Below are positions 25,592 to 36,400 of a DNA stretch of 47,965 nucleotides, piece after piece. The stretch lies in the NCBI GenBank assembly GCA_030431615.1, contig JAUIID010000012.1:1-47965 (forward strand), given 5' to 3'. The translations under genes and the position numbers were made by a program. Source of the stretch: Alphaproteobacteria bacterium (GTDB lineage: Bacteria; Pseudomonadota; Alphaproteobacteria; Geminicoccales; Geminicoccaceae). The stretch's first letter is position 1. Every line of letters starts with the position of its first letter. The notes beneath the pieces are model-generated. The model worked only from the letters and a program-made list of their open reading frames with translations, made no database searches and had not been told where the DNA came from.

Positions 25592-27652
25592 TCAGGCGCG
25601 ACCCTCGCGCCACCAGGCGGCGGCCGCCGCAGCGAGCAGCACGATGGCGGCGAGCCAGGCCGGGACGAGAGGTGTCTGGCGCAGGCTGAGCACGGCGAAG
25701 GCGCGGTTGCGCTCGAAGCCCAGCCAGCCGGCGCCGCTGGCGCGCCGGTCGGCCTCCACCCGGCGGATGTCGGGCTGGCCACGGTCCTCGAGCCAGTGGA
25801 CGGCGCCGCCGGTGGCGGCGGCGAAGGGGGCGAGAACGTCCTCGGTCGCGGTCATGTCGGCGAGCTCGACCGGTGCGATCGGGCGGGGTGTGGCGAAGGC
25901 CAGGAGCTCCCCGTCGCTGACCCGGTAGAGCCCGTCCTCGTCGGCCTCGACCGTGGCCGTGGCGAGGCCTTCCGAGGTCGGCTCGAGCAGCACGGTGCTG
26001 GTCGTGCCCGATGGGGAGGTGACCTCGACCTCAATCGGCTCGGCGTGCAGCGACTGACGCTCGATCAGGAGGCCGTCGCCGACCGCCCGGGCGCGCAGCG
26101 CCTCCTCCTCGAGCTCCGGCTCGCGCATCAACCAGTGGACGAGCCGCCGGAGCAGCGTGGCCTGGGGGCCACCGCCGTCGAAGCCGCGCGCCCAGAGCCA
26201 GGCATGGTCGGAAAGGAGCTGCGCCACGCGGCCCTCGCCGACCCGCTCGAGGACAAGAAGCGGCCGGTCGGCGACGCCGGTCATCAGCACCTGCGCGTCG
26301 TCCGTCTCGACATCGATCTGGCGGAACCAGCGGCCCCACTCCTCGGTGTCGTCGCCTGCACCGAGGCCGGAGGTCACCGGATGGAGCCCGCCGAGCTCGG
26401 TGACGTCCGGGCTGAAGGCGCGCTCGTAGACCTCGCCCGAGGGGCGGCCCGGGAGTACGCGTGCCAGGGGTGTGCGGTAGAGGCTCTGCGGGTCGGCGAA
26501 CTCCGGGCCGGCGGCGTCGAGAAGTGCGCCACCTTCCTCGACATAGCGGGCGACGTTGTCGAGATAGACGAGCGGGAGCAGGCCGCGCCTGGAGTAGCGG
26601 TCGAAGATGATGAGGTCGAACTCGCCGAGCTTGACCTCGAAGAGCTCGCGGGACGGGAAGGCGATGAGCGCCAGCTCGCGGATCGGCGTGCCGTCCTGCT
26701 TCTCGGGCGGGCGCAGGATGGTGAAGTGGACGAGGTCGACGGCAGGATCGGACTTCAGCAGGTTGCGCCAGACGCGCAGGCCCGGATAGGGCTGGCCGGA
26801 GACCAGGAGCACGCGCAGGCGGTCGCGGATGCCATTGACGGTGATCGCCTGGCGGTTGTTGAGGGCGGTGAGCTCGCCCTCGGCGACGGGGATCTGGAAC
26901 TCGAAGACCGTGGCCCCGGCATTCTCGAGCTGCAGGTCGAGGGCGACCGGCTCGCCGGGCGGCACGAGAAGCTCGGCGAAGGGCTCGCCATTGCGCTCAA
27001 CGGCGAGCGGCAGGGGGGTGGTCGTGGCGGCCGTTTCCGGGGTCGTGGCGATGCGCAGCGTGACGGGCACGGGCTCGCCGACCACGCCGAAGGTCGGCGC
27101 CTGCTCCACCACGATCCGCCGGTCGAACTCGTCCGGCCGGCCGGTCAGCAGCACGTGGAAGGGGGCGTCGACCCCCCAGTCCGGCACGGGCGGGGCGTCG
27201 TGGACGCGGCCGTCGGTGACGACCGCGATCCCGGCGAGGCGGTCCTGGTCGACCTCGCCCAGGCGCTCGCGCAGCGTGGCGAAGAGGTCGGTGCCGCGCC
27301 GGCCGCTGCCTTCGAGGGTGATGCGCCGAAGGTCGATGCCGGGCAGGGCCGCGAGCCGCTCGGCCAGGGCGTCCGCCGCCGCGCTCGCTGCCTCCGGCCG
27401 GTCCGCGATGCGCTGACTCGGGCTCTGGTCCTCGACCAGCATGACGATGTCGTCGAGCGCCTGGCGCTCCTCACGCTGCAGCTCCGGCCCGGCAAGGGCG
27501 GCCAGGAGAAAGGCCGCGAGGAGGCCACGCCAGAGCGTGCCGCGGGCGCGGCGCCAGAGGCCGAAGCCGAAGAGGAGGAGTGCGATCGTGGCGAGGGCGA
27601 CCCAGAGCCAGAGCGGGATCAGCGGCTGGAGGACGAGACTGGCGGCGGTCAC
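25592..27652 (-). CDS. Large membrane protein of the moxR module, glutamine-amidotransferase-like domain
   Basis: A 686-residue protein with two N-terminal membrane segments (LWLWVALATIALLLFGFGLW and LLAAFLLAALAGPEL), a VWA-like region (DDIVMLVEDQSPSQR, GIAVVTDGRVHD), a beta domain, a class-I GATase-like fold (LRVLLVSGQPYPGLRVWRN, DLIIFDRYS, YVEEGGALLDAAG) and a final membrane segment. No catalytic Cys triad is evident, so a binding rather than enzymatic role is likely. It starts with GTG 27652 overlapping the upstream stop (GTGA). Last gene of moxR-DUF58-DUF4159; the module's role (often metalloenzyme maturation or envelope stress) is inferred. Confidence 0.8.
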   Translation of the reverse strand: MTAASLVLQPLIPLWLWVALATIALLLFGFGLWRRARGTLWRGLLAAFLLAALAGPELQREERQALDDIVMLVEDQSPSQRIADRPEAASAAADALAERLAALPGIDLRRITLEGSGRRGTDLFATLRERLGEVDQDRLAGIAVVTDGRVHDAPPVPDWGVDAPFHVLLTGRPDEFDRRIVVEQAPTFGVVGEPVPVTLRIATTPETAATTTPLPLAVERNGEPFAELLVPPGEPVALDLQLENAGATVFEFQIPVAEGELTALNNRQAITVNGIRDRLRVLLVSGQPYPGLRVWRNLLKSDPAVDLVHFTILRPPEKQDGTPIRELALIAFPSRELFEVKLGEFDLIIFDRYSRRGLLPLVYLDNVARYVEEGGALLDAAGPEFADPQSLYRTPLARVLPGRPSGEVYERAFSPDVTELGGLHPVTSGLGAGDDTEEWGRWFRQIDVETDDAQVLMTGVADRPLLVLERVGEGRVAQLLSDHAWLWARGFDGGGPQATLLRRLVHWLMREPELEEEALRARAVGDGLLIERQSLHAEPIEVEVTSPSGTTSTVLLEPTSEGLATATVEADEDGLYRVSDGELLAFATPRPIAPVELADMTATEDVLAPFAAATGGAVHWLEDRGQPDIRRVEADRRASGAGWLGFERNRAFAVLSLRQTPLVPAWLAAIVLLAAAAAAWWREGRA

Positions 27653-30465
27653 TGGCCGAGCCTTTCGAGCAGTGCCGGGATATGCACCTGGTCCGTCTTG
27701 TAGTTGCCGGTCAGCGCGTACATCACGATGTTGACGCCGAAGCGCCTCGCCATTTCGCGCTGGCGTTCGCCGCCGGGCACGACGGGATAGAGCGTGCGCC
27801 CGTACTCGTCCTCGGCCCAGGCGCCGGCCCAGTCATGGGCGCCGATCACCACGCTCGAGACCCCGTCATTGACGCTCTGCGGCATGCGGTCGACCCAGAC
27901 CGGCCGACCGGCGAAGCGGCCGGGCAGGTCCTGCATGAGATAGAACGAGCGGGTCAGCACGTGATCGTCGGGGATCGGCTCCAAGGGCGGCAGGTCGAGG
28001 TCGTGGAGCAGCTCACCCAGGCGCTGTTCGCCCGGGCCGACGATGTTCTGGCCGGGCAGGAGACGGGCGGCGTCGCCGGTGTCGAAGAGCACCATGCCGC
28101 CCTGGCGGAGATAGTCCTCGATGCGGTCGATGGCCGCCGGCTCGAGGGCCGGATGCTCGGGCGACACCGGCCAGTAGAGGAGCGGGAAGACGGCAAGCTC
28201 GTCGACCGCCGGATCGACGGCGACGGGGTCACCGGTCTCGATCGAGGTGCGTTGCGCCAGGACGCGGCCGAGGCCGAAGAGCCCGGCCCGGCTGCGCTCG
28301 TCGAGGTCGGCGATGCCGGTCTCGACATAGCCGAGCCGGGTGATGGCAGCGAGCTCGGCGATGCGCGCCTCGTCGATCGATTCCTGGGCCTGACCCGGGC
28401 CTGCCGCGGGCAGGAGACAAAGTGCCAGGAAGGCTGCCGTGGCGGCGGCCGGCCGCAGCCGCGGCACGAGGCCGCGAAGCACGAAGGAGAGGGCGAGGTC
28501 GACGAGGGCGAGGATGGTCGCGAGCGTCAGGAGCGCCGGCAGGAGGTCGCGCTCGGTGCCCTGGGCATAGGGCAGGGCACCTTCGCCGAGCGTGGCGACG
28601 TCGAGGCTCTCCAGGCGATCGAGGGAGTCCTGGAGGTTTCGGGCAACGCGGCCACGCTCGTCCTCGGCCATGTCGCCCGTCGTGGTGCCGGCATCGACGG
28701 GGGCATAGAGGCCGGCGGGGCTGGCCGGGCCCACCGGCAGGCCGGCCAGCGCTGCCGCCTCGATCGGCTGGAGATCGGCCGGCGGTTCCACCAGGCTGCC
28801 ATCGGCGGCGAGCACGCGATCGGCGCGGACGAGGCCGTCGAGCCGCTCGCCGGCACCGACGCCGAGATCGACCACGCGGCGCAGCATCTCCACGAAGAGG
28901 CCGGAGAGCGGCAGGCTGGTCCAGCTCGTGTTGGCGGTGGTGTGGACGAGAATGACGTAGCCGTCGCCGGTCTGGCGGCCGGTGACGATCGGCGTGCCGT
29001 CGGCGAGGCTCGCCAGCGTCACATCGGCGAGATCGGGGCCCGGCTCGGCCAGCACCTGGCGATAGACGAGGGCCTCCTCGCTGACGTCGAGCCCGGCGAA
29101 GAGGCTGTCGGCGGGGAAGGGTGCCAGCGGCAGCGGCTCCGACCAGGAGAGCGCCCCGCCGAGCTGGCGGTCGCCCGAGCGCAGGCGGACGGGCAGGAGT
29201 GCGTCGGGCTCCGCCTCGCCGACCGGCTGGCTCGCCTCGTCGAGCCCGGCGAGCCTCGGGCCGGCGAAGCGCAGCACCACCCCGCCCGTCTCGACCCAGG
29301 CCTCGAGCGCAGCTGCCTCGACCGGATCGAGATGGCCGCGATCGGTGATGACGAGCAGCGAGAGCGGCTCCTCGACCAGCTCGGTGATCCGCCCGGTGCG
29401 CAGCTCGGCGAGGGCGGCGAGCGCCCGCTCGACGAAATAGGGCTCGGCGAGGAGCGGCTGGGCGGCCGCCGCTCCGGGCGGGCCGGCGATGCCGACCGTG
29501 CGCCGCCGCCAGCGCTCGTCGAAGAGCAGCACGCCGCCGATGCCGTGATGGCCTTCGAGGGTGAGCCGGGCGATGCGGTTGCGCACGTCCAGCGGCAGGT
29601 CGAGCTCGACAGTGGCGCGCAGGGGATCGGCGCCGTCGCCGGCGGGGGCGGCGACCGGGAAGCGCCCCAGCACCTCGCTGGCGGGGCCGATGGCGAAGAG
29701 CTCGGGCGGCAACGGGGCATCGGCAGCCGGGCGCAGCACACTCACCGACTGGAGGTCGCGGGCGAGATCGTCCGGGCTGAGCAGGAGGGCGCGCTCGGCC
29801 GGCGGGTCGGCGTGGACGGTGAGCTCGCCGAGGCCGTTCAGGGCAGTTCCCAGTGCCCGGGCCGCAGCGCCCCCGCCGTCGCGGTCGACGATGCCGTCGC
29901 TCAGCCAGATGGGCCTGGCCTCGCCGAGGTCTGCGGCTTCGAGGCGCCCCAGGGCGGCGCCATGGTCGACGGGCCAGGGATGCACCTGCCAGCCGGCGAG
30001 CCCTTCCAGCACCTGGCGCGCCGGCTGCAGCTCGAGCGGCGCTGTCCTGCCGTCCGGGGCGGTCTTCAGCACCACGACCGGGCGGCTGTCGCGCTCGGCC
30101 TGCTCCAGGAGGCCGCGGGCGAGGTCGACCCGGCGTTGCCAGTTGGGTGCGGCGGCCCAGCCGTCGTCGACCACCAGGAGCACAGGGCCCCGGCCGCCGA
30201 TCACCGGTGCCGGGTCGAGCACCGGCCCGGCGAGGGCGAGGAGGATGAGGGCGGCGATGGCGAGGCGCAGGAGGAGGAGCCACCAGGGGGTTCGGGCGGG
30301 TGTTTCCTCCGGGGCGACCAGCCTGAGCAGCAGGGCGAGCGGCGGGAAGGCGACCCGCCGCGGGGCCGGCGGGCTGAGGCGGAGCAGGAGCCAGATCAGC
30401 GGCAAAGCGAGCAGCCCGGCCAGGATCCAGGGTTGCAGGAAGGCGATCGGGCCGAGGCTCAGCAT
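27649..30465 (-). CDS. BatA-like N-terminus plus DUF4159 domain membrane protein
   Basis: A 938-residue inner-membrane protein. The N-terminus has the BatA-type double anchor (FLQPWILAGLLALPLIWLLL, then PWWLLLLRLAIAALILLALA) and a VWA-like segment (RGPVLLVVDDGWAAAP). A beta/GATase-like middle follows (TGGVVLRFAGPRLAGLD). Two further membrane segments near residue 650-710 precede the C-terminal DUF4159 domain (ARIAELAAITRLGYVETG to the end; FPLLYWPVS, GGMVLFDTGD). I start at ATG 30465; an earlier in-frame start at 30513 lies inside the DUF58 gene. Commonly found after moxR-DUF58 in alphaproteobacteria. Confidence 0.88.
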   Translation of the reverse strand: MLSLGPIAFLQPWILAGLLALPLIWLLLRLSPPAPRRVAFPPLALLLRLVAPEETPARTPWWLLLLRLAIAALILLALAGPVLDPAPVIGGRGPVLLVVDDGWAAAPNWQRRVDLARGLLEQAERDSRPVVVLKTAPDGRTAPLELQPARQVLEGLAGWQVHPWPVDHGAALGRLEAADLGEARPIWLSDGIVDRDGGGAAARALGTALNGLGELTVHADPPAERALLLSPDDLARDLQSVSVLRPAADAPLPPELFAIGPASEVLGRFPVAAPAGDGADPLRATVELDLPLDVRNRIARLTLEGHHGIGGVLLFDERWRRRTVGIAGPPGAAAAQPLLAEPYFVERALAALAELRTGRITELVEEPLSLLVITDRGHLDPVEAAALEAWVETGGVVLRFAGPRLAGLDEASQPVGEAEPDALLPVRLRSGDRQLGGALSWSEPLPLAPFPADSLFAGLDVSEEALVYRQVLAEPGPDLADVTLASLADGTPIVTGRQTGDGYVILVHTTANTSWTSLPLSGLFVEMLRRVVDLGVGAGERLDGLVRADRVLAADGSLVEPPADLQPIEAAALAGLPVGPASPAGLYAPVDAGTTTGDMAEDERGRVARNLQDSLDRLESLDVATLGEGALPYAQGTERDLLPALLTLATILALVDLALSFVLRGLVPRLRPAAATAAFLALCLLPAAGPGQAQESIDEARIAELAAITRLGYVETGIADLDERSRAGLFGLGRVLAQRTSIETGDPVAVDPAVDELAVFPLLYWPVSPEHPALEPAAIDRIEDYLRQGGMVLFDTGDAARLLPGQNIVGPGEQRLGELLHDLDLPPLEPIPDDHVLTRSFYLMQDLPGRFAGRPVWVDRMPQSVNDGVSSVVIGAHDWAGAWAEDEYGRTLYPVVPGGERQREMARRFGVNIVMYALTGNYKTDQVHIPALLERLGQ

Positions 30466-30484
30466 GCGCGTGGGCTCGGCATGG

Positions 30485-31399
30485 TCAGTGGCGACCGGCG
30501 GCGCGCGGGGCAAGCATCTGGTAGAGCGTCAGAAGGCCGGTCTCGGCCGGCCGGTCGGTGCGATGGCGGGCGAACTGCCAGGCATGGCGGCGGGCGAGGT
30601 CGGCCAGATGCTCGTGATGGGCGCGGTAGAGGTCGCGATAGCCCGTGCGGATGGCGTCGACATTGCCGATCAGGGCCCGGCCCTCGCCCTCCAGGCCCTC
30701 GAAGAGGACGCGGCCGTGGAAGTCGAGCGTCTCCTCGGCCGGGTCGGCGAGCATCATGAGCGACACCTCGGCCCCGAGCGCACCCAGCGTGCGGACCCGT
30801 TCGGCGAGTTGGTCCGCGGGCTCGAGGAAGTCGGAGACGAGCACGAGGCGGGCATGGCGTGGCAAAGGCTGGGGCGGCAGGCGGAAACCGGCGCCGGCAG
30901 TACCGTGCAGCAGCCGCTCGACGAGGAGGTTGAAGCCGTAGCGACCGCCCTGCGGCCGCTCGCCCGTGCCGAGCAGGGCGATACGTTCGCCGCCGCGCAC
31001 CAGGAGTCCGGCCAAAGCGAGCAGGAGCACGAGCGCCCGCTCGCGCTTGGTCGACCAGGCCGGCTTCGAGCGGTAGCGCATCGACGGCGACTGGTCGGCC
31101 CAGAGCCAGACGCTCTCGGCGGCTTCCCATTCCTGCTGGCGGACGAAGAGGTGACGCGAACGGGCCGACTGGCGCCAGTCGATGGTGCCCGCGGCGTCAC
31201 CCGGCTGATACTGGCGGAACTGCCAGAAGGTCTCGCCCAGACCCGGCCGGCGGCGGCCGTGCACGCCCTGGCTGACGGTGGTGGCGACACGCTCGGCTTC
31301 GACGAGGAGACCGGGCAGGCGGCTGCCGAGTCGTTCGGACTCGCTGCGCAGGGCCGCGACATGACCGGGCTCGAGTGCGGCCGTCGGTTCAGGCGCCAT
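30485..31399 (-). CDS. DUF58 domain protein of the moxR module
   Basis: A 304-residue cytosolic protein with the DUF58 signature [20 protein letters not shown] and a VWA-like fold ([13 protein letters not shown] as a MIDAS-like site, [10 protein letters not shown]). DUF58 proteins partner MoxR ATPases in assembling or activating other complexes. ATG 31399 is preferred; a TTG at 31411 would overlap the moxR stop. It is 8 nt downstream of moxR and 19 nt upstream of the DUF4159 gene. Confidence 0.9.
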   Translation of the reverse strand: MAPEPTAALEPGHVAALRSESERLGSRLPGLLVEAERVATTVSQGVHGRRRPGLGETFWQFRQYQPGDAAGTIDWRQSARSRHLFVRQQEWEAAESVWLWADQSPSMRYRSKPAWSTKRERALVLLLALAGLLVRGGERIALLGTGERPQGGRYGFNLLVERLLHGTAGAGFRLPPQPLPRHARLVLVSDFLEPADQLAERVRTLGALGAEVSLMMLADPAEETLDFHGRVLFEGLEGEGRALIGNVDAIRTGYRDLYRAHHEHLADLARRHAWQFARHRTDRPAETGLLTLYQMLAPRAAGRH

Positions 31400-31407
31400 G
31401 CGCCGGT

Positions 31408-32415
<1,008 letters not shown>

Positions 32416-32608
32416 GCGCCTGTTCCCTCGCCCGGCAGGGGCGGTGCCCGAGTGGAGGATTGACCTTTCGATCTCAACTGGAAGAGCGCACAAGTCCAGT
32501 CTAGGTAACGAATATCTGCATGGCGGTCGAGCGATGGCAAGGGGTGATGCTGAGAACTGATGCCGGTTCGGTGCGGCCGGGCCCGGGCCGGTGCGGGGGC
32601 GGCTGTCC

Positions 32609-33142
32609 ATGAGGCGGCCCTTCGATGCCGCGGCCCGGCTCGAGGCGCTCCTGGCCGAAGGTGCCAAAGGCGAGTTCCGGATGGCCATCGACGCCCGGGG
32701 CGACTGGCATCACGAGGGCCGGCGGATCACCCGGCCCGGCATGGCGCAGCTCTTCTCCACGGCACTGCGGCGGGCCGCCGATGGCAGCTACTGGCTCGTC
32801 ACCCCGTTCGAGGCCGGCCGGGTCGAGGTCGAGGACGTGCCCTTCCTCGTGGTCGAGCTCAAGGTGGAAGGCGAGGGGGCGGCGCGGACCATCCACCTGC
32901 GCACCAGCCTCGACGAATGGCTGCCGCTCGACGCCGATCACCCGCTCGTCATGCGGCCGCCGCCCGAGGGTGGCGCTCCGGCGCCCTACGTCACCGTCCG
33001 GCCGGGCCTCGAGGCGCGGCTGGCCCGCGCGGTCTACTATCACCTGGTGGAGCTGGCCGAGCCGGCACCGGAGGCCGCGGACGTGCTCGGCGTCTGGAGC
33101 GCCGGGCGCTTCGTGCCGCTCGGGTCGGTGGACGGCGCCTGA
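32609..33142 (+). CDS. DUF1285 family protein
   Basis: A 177-residue cytosolic protein matching DUF1285 (pleckstrin-like fold in solved members): GEFRMAIDARGDWHHEGRRI, QLFSTALRRAADGSYWLVTP, VEVEDVPFLVVEL and ARAVYYHLVELA. Function unknown. It begins a compact set DUF1285-nudix-DUF6111-cca-FAD protein; this neighbourhood next to moxR is conserved in many alphaproteobacteria. ATG 32609 is preferred over GTG 32591 because a GGGGGC stretch sits at suitable distance. Confidence 0.88.
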   Translation: MRRPFDAAARLEALLAEGAKGEFRMAIDARGDWHHEGRRITRPGMAQLFSTALRRAADGSYWLVTPFEAGRVEVEDVPFLVVELKVEGEGAARTIHLRTSLDEWLPLDADHPLVMRPPPEGGAPAPYVTVRPGLEARLARAVYYHLVELAEPAPEAADVLGVWSAGRFVPLGSVDGA

Positions 33143-33144
33143 CG

Positions 33145-33756
33145 GTGACGGAGCCAGCCTGGACGCCCTACCGGCTGGCCGAACGGCTGCGCGACGCGCT
33201 GGCCGAGGACGAGCCACGGCACATCGGCGGGGACGAGGTTGCGCGACCCATGGAGCCGACGCGCTTGCGGCCGGCGGCGGTGCTGATCGCGCTGGTCGAG
33301 CGCCTGGGCGGGCCGTTCATCGTGCTGACCCAAAGGGCCGCGCACCTCAAGGCGCATGCCGGCCAGACCAGCCTGCCGGGCGGGCGGATGGAGCCGGAGG
33401 ATGTGAGCGCCGTGGCGACGGCATTGCGCGAGAGCGAGGAGGAGATCGGCCTGCCGCCCGACCGCGTCAACGTGCTGGGCGGGCTTCGCTCCTACGACAC
33501 GATCACGGGCTTTCGCATTCATCCGGTGGTCGGCTGGGTCGCCGACCCGCCGGCCTGGCGGGCCGATCCGGCCGAGGTCGCAGCGATCTTCGAGGTGCCT
33601 CTCGACTTCGTCCTCGACCCTGCCAATCACACCCGCGATTCCTATCTGCGGGACGGCCAGCGTCGGTATTTCTATGTCCTGCCCCATGCCGATCACTATA
33701 TCTGGGGGGCGACGGCCGGTATTCTCGTCAACTTCGCGCGGCTGCTCCGAGCCTGA
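33145..33756 (+). CDS. NUDIX hydrolase, CoA pyrophosphatase-like
   Basis: A 203-residue hydrolase of the NudL/CoA pyrophosphatase type, thought to cleave CoA to 4'-phosphopantetheine and ADP. The CoA-specific LTQRAAHLKAHAGQTSLPGG leads into the Nudix box (GGRMEPEDVSAVATALRES, then EEEIGL), which is complete. It starts with GTG 33145, two nt after the DUF1285 stop, pointing to coupled translation. Confidence 0.92.
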   Translation: MTEPAWTPYRLAERLRDALAEDEPRHIGGDEVARPMEPTRLRPAAVLIALVERLGGPFIVLTQRAAHLKAHAGQTSLPGGRMEPEDVSAVATALRESEEEIGLPPDRVNVLGGLRSYDTITGFRIHPVVGWVADPPAWRADPAEVAAIFEVPLDFVLDPANHTRDSYLRDGQRRYFYVLPHADHYIWGATAGILVNFARLLRA

Positions 33757-33778
33757 GAGGCCGCAGCAGGGGCCCGAC

Positions 33779-34096
33779 ATGCTTCGAATCATTATCTCGT
33801 ATCTGCTGCCATTCATCCTGCCGTTCGCCGCCTTCTTTCTCTATCGACTCCTGATGACGAGCGGCCAGCCGCTGCTGCGGCGGACACCCTGGTTCGTGCT
33901 CTCCGTGATTGGCATGGCGCTGGTTGCCGGCACGCTGGTCAGCTTCGCACTCTTCGGTGGCGAGGCGCAGGAAGGCATCTACGTGCCGCCGAGCTTCGAG
34001 GACGGCCGGGTGGTGCCGGGCCATGTCCGGCCGCCTCTGGGCGAGGCGCCGGACACGGGCGCACCGGCGGACGGCGAGGCCAGCGAATCGCAATGA
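33779..34096 (+). CDS. DUF6111 family small membrane protein
   Basis: A 105-residue protein with two membrane segments (IIISYLLPFILPFAAFFLYR and WFVLSVIGMALVAGTLVSFA) and an acidic Pro/Gly-rich tail (YVPPSFEDGRVVPGHVRPP). Its size, layout and location between the CoA pyrophosphatase and cca genes match alphaproteobacterial DUF6111. Function unknown. The stop overlaps the cca start (ATGA). Confidence 0.8.
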   Translation: MLRIIISYLLPFILPFAAFFLYRLLMTSGQPLLRRTPWFVLSVIGMALVAGTLVSFALFGGEAQEGIYVPPSFEDGRVVPGHVRPPLGEAPDTGAPADGEASESQ

Positions 34097-35310
34097 GCGA
34101 GGCGCTGCCGCTCGCCGATGCCGCCTGGCTCCGGGCGAGGGCCAGCCGGCGCGTGCTGGATGCCTTGGAGGCGGACGGCACGGGCGTGCGGTTCGTCGGC
34201 GGCTGCATACGCGACACGCTGCTGGACCCGACGCTCGACATGGTCGACCTCGACCTCGCCACTGTGGCCACGCCGGAGCGCAACCTGGTGCTTCTGGCCA
34301 GGGCCGGCATCAAGACCTTTCCGACCGGGCTGGCGCACGGCACGATCACGGCCCGCACGGGCTCGCGGAGCTTCGAGATCACCACGCTCCGCCGGGACGT
34401 GGCAACCGACGGGCGGCGCGCGGTGGTGGCCTACACGGACTGCTTCACGGCCGACGCGGCAAGGCGCGACCTGACGATCAACACGCTCTCCTGCGATCGC
34501 TCCGGCCGCGTCTTCGATCCCTTTGGCGGCCGTGCCGACCTCGCCCAGGGCATCGTCCGCTTCGTCGGCGAGCCCACCGCCCGGATACGCGAGGACTACT
34601 TGCGGATCCTCCGCTTCTTTCGCTTCCACGCCCGCTTCGGCCGGGTGCCGCCAGATGCGGCGGTGCTGGCCGCCCTCGAGGCCGAGCGGGCGGGGCTCGA
34701 CCGGCTGTCGGGCGAGCGGGTGCGGAGCGAGGTGCTGCGGCTGCTGATGGCACCGGGGGTGCTGGGTGCTCTGGAGCTGATGCGGGCCTGCGGGGTCTGG
34801 CGCCAGCTCTTCGGCGGCGAGCCGGCGGTGGTCGATCTGCGGCGGTTGCTCCACCTGGCACCGGACGCGAAGGCGATCCTGCGCCTCGCCTGCCTCCTGC
34901 GGGGCCGCAGCGACGCGGCCGAAGTGGCGATGCGGCTGAGGCTGTCGAACGCGGAGCGGGAACGGCTGGCCCGGGCGATGACGGACGAACTGCCTTCAGT
35001 CGAGGCCGATCCGGCAGCGCTGCGCCGCCTGGCCTACCGGCTCGGCCCGGAGGGTGCTGACGACCTGCTCCTGCTCGTCGCCGCCGGCGCCGCTGCCCAG
35101 CCGGTCGCGATCGGCGAGGCGCGAGGCATCCTTCAAGACTTCGGCCAGCCATCGCTGCCGGTCGGCGGACAGGACCTGATCGATCGGGGCGTCGCGCCGG
35201 GGCCGGGACTCGGCGCCGTGTTGCGGGAACTGGAGGAAGCCTGGATCGCCAGCGATTTCAGGGCGGATCGGGAGACATTGTTGTCGAAGCTGCGGGGAGA
35301 GAATGGATGA
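34093..35310 (+). CDS. cca: CCA tRNA nucleotidyltransferase / poly(A) polymerase family
   Basis: Adds or repairs the CCA end of tRNAs. The 405-residue class II nucleotidyltransferase has the head motif VRFVGGCIRDTLLD with the catalytic DLDLAT, then TGLAHGTITARTG, ARRDLTINTLS, YDPFGG-like FDPFGGRADLAQG and EDYLRILRFFRFHARFG, followed by an all-helical RNA-binding body. The catalytic pair in MVDLDLAT is intact. The start ATG overlaps the previous stop and the stop overlaps the next start (ATGA), so the genes are translationally coupled. Confidence 0.94.
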   Translation: MSEALPLADAAWLRARASRRVLDALEADGTGVRFVGGCIRDTLLDPTLDMVDLDLATVATPERNLVLLARAGIKTFPTGLAHGTITARTGSRSFEITTLRRDVATDGRRAVVAYTDCFTADAARRDLTINTLSCDRSGRVFDPFGGRADLAQGIVRFVGEPTARIREDYLRILRFFRFHARFGRVPPDAAVLAALEAERAGLDRLSGERVRSEVLRLLMAPGVLGALELMRACGVWRQLFGGEPAVVDLRRLLHLAPDAKAILRLACLLRGRSDAAEVAMRLRLSNAERERLARAMTDELPSVEADPAALRRLAYRLGPEGADDLLLLVAAGAAAQPVAIGEARGILQDFGQPSLPVGGQDLIDRGVAPGPGLGAVLRELEEAWIASDFRADRETLLSKLRGENG

Positions 35311-36266
35311 GCGGTCGTGTCGCGGTGATCGGCGCCGGGTTGGCGGGAGTTGCCTGTGCCCGGGCATTCGCCGATGCCGGATGGCGGGTGGCCATCCATG
35401 ACCGGGAGGGGCGAATCGGCGGCCGATTGGCGCAGGTCCGGCGGGAGGGTGCCGTCTTCGATCACGGCGGCCAGTTCATCCGGCCGCGCGATCCCGTCCT
35501 GAAGGCGCTGCTCGAGGCCGGTGTCGCCGCCGGTGTGGCCGCCCGCTGGCCGGCGGCCGACCGGGACGGGGTGGCGGCCTATGTCGGCTGTCCGACCATG
35601 GCAGCACCCCTCGAAGCGCTGCTGCACGGGATCGAGGTCAGGACAGGCTGCCGCATCACCGGGCTGGTGCGGGATGGCGAGGCCTGGTGGGTCGAGGACG
35701 CGGACGGCGCGCGGCGCGGACCGTTCGACCGGGTGGCGCTGGCCGTGCCGCCGGCCGAGGCGAGCCAGCTGCTCGGCACGATCGAGGCGCCGCCCGAGGC
35801 GCTCATTGCCGCGACCGGTGCGGTGGAGCTGGCACCCTGCTGGGCGCTGCTCCTGGCCTTCGACCCGCCGCTCGACCTCGACGGGTTCGATGCGCGGTCG
35901 ATCGACGAGGGGCCGCTCGCCTGGATCGCGCGGAACACCACCAAGCGCGGCCGGGAAGGGCGCGATTCCTGGACCGTGCACGCCTCGCCGGACTGGTCGA
36001 GCGCGCATCTGGAGCTGCCGCCCGAGGCCGTGGTCGAGCAACTGCTCCTTGAATTTCAGGCAGCGACCGGGGTGACGGCGACGCCTTGCCATGTCGAGGC
36101 GCATCGCTGGTGCCAGGCGCTGGTGACGCAGGCGCTGGGTGTCCCCGCGGTGCATGATCCGGTAACGGGGCTCGGCCTCTGCGGCGACTGGTGCCTCGGC
36201 GGCAACATGGAGGCCGCCTTTCTTTCCGGCCGGGCGCTGGCTGGCCTGCCGGGTAATGGCGGCTGA
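35307..36266 (+). CDS. FAD/NAD(P)-binding protein, renalase-like amine oxidoreductase family
   Basis: A 319-residue flavoprotein. The dinucleotide fold VAVIGAGLAGVACARAF starts at residue 5, followed by the GRIGGRLAQVRREGAVFDHG motif of the amine oxidase/renalase group and a C-terminal FAD motif GLGLCGDWCLGGNMEAAFLS. Members in bacteria are linked to oxidation of isomeric dihydronicotinamides; substrate here unknown. It is the last gene of the DUF1285-cca operon; a promoter for rpsB follows. Confidence 0.88.
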   Translation: MSGRVAVIGAGLAGVACARAFADAGWRVAIHDREGRIGGRLAQVRREGAVFDHGGQFIRPRDPVLKALLEAGVAAGVAARWPAADRDGVAAYVGCPTMAAPLEALLHGIEVRTGCRITGLVRDGEAWWVEDADGARRGPFDRVALAVPPAEASQLLGTIEAPPEALIAATGAVELAPCWALLLAFDPPLDLDGFDARSIDEGPLAWIARNTTKRGREGRDSWTVHASPDWSSAHLELPPEAVVEQLLLEFQAATGVTATPCHVEAHRWCQALVTQALGVPAVHDPVTGLGLCGDWCLGGNMEAAFLSGRALAGLPGNGG

Positions 36267-36294
36267 CGCATACCATCTGGTGCCGCCGGCCGAC

Positions 36295-36323
36295 TTGCTT
36301 TTGTCGGGCGGCGCGCGTAGAGA
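36295..36323 (+). promoter_or_regulatory. Candidate rpsB-tsf promoter
   Basis: TTGCTT at 36295-36300 and TAGAGA at 36318-36323 are separated by exactly 17 nt. The CTTG start of the -35 region is frequent in alphaproteobacterial housekeeping promoters. It lies in the 166-bp gap before rpsB and would give a leader of about 100 nt. Confidence 0.55.
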
Positions 36324-36350
36324 GCGCACCATCTCTCACGCGGATCGCTA

Positions 36351-36400
36351 GCGGGCCACGTGCCCGCACCGGTGTCCGGCGCCAGCCGGATCAAGATCCG
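36351..36400 (+). promoter_or_regulatory. Two small hairpins in the rpsB leader
   Basis: GCGGGC (36351-36356) pairs with GCCCGC (36362-36367) around CACGT, and CGGATC (36387-36392) pairs with GATCCG (36395-36400). They fall in the leader between the candidate promoter and rpsB, where ribosomal protein autoregulation by S2 would act. The hairpins are visible; the regulatory role is inference and the second has a tight two-base loop. Confidence 0.3.

Noticed and set aside
27580-30759. 1059-aa plus-strand frame opposite the DUF4159 gene
   Set aside because: Shadow frame; the minus strand encodes a coherent membrane protein with recognisable domains.
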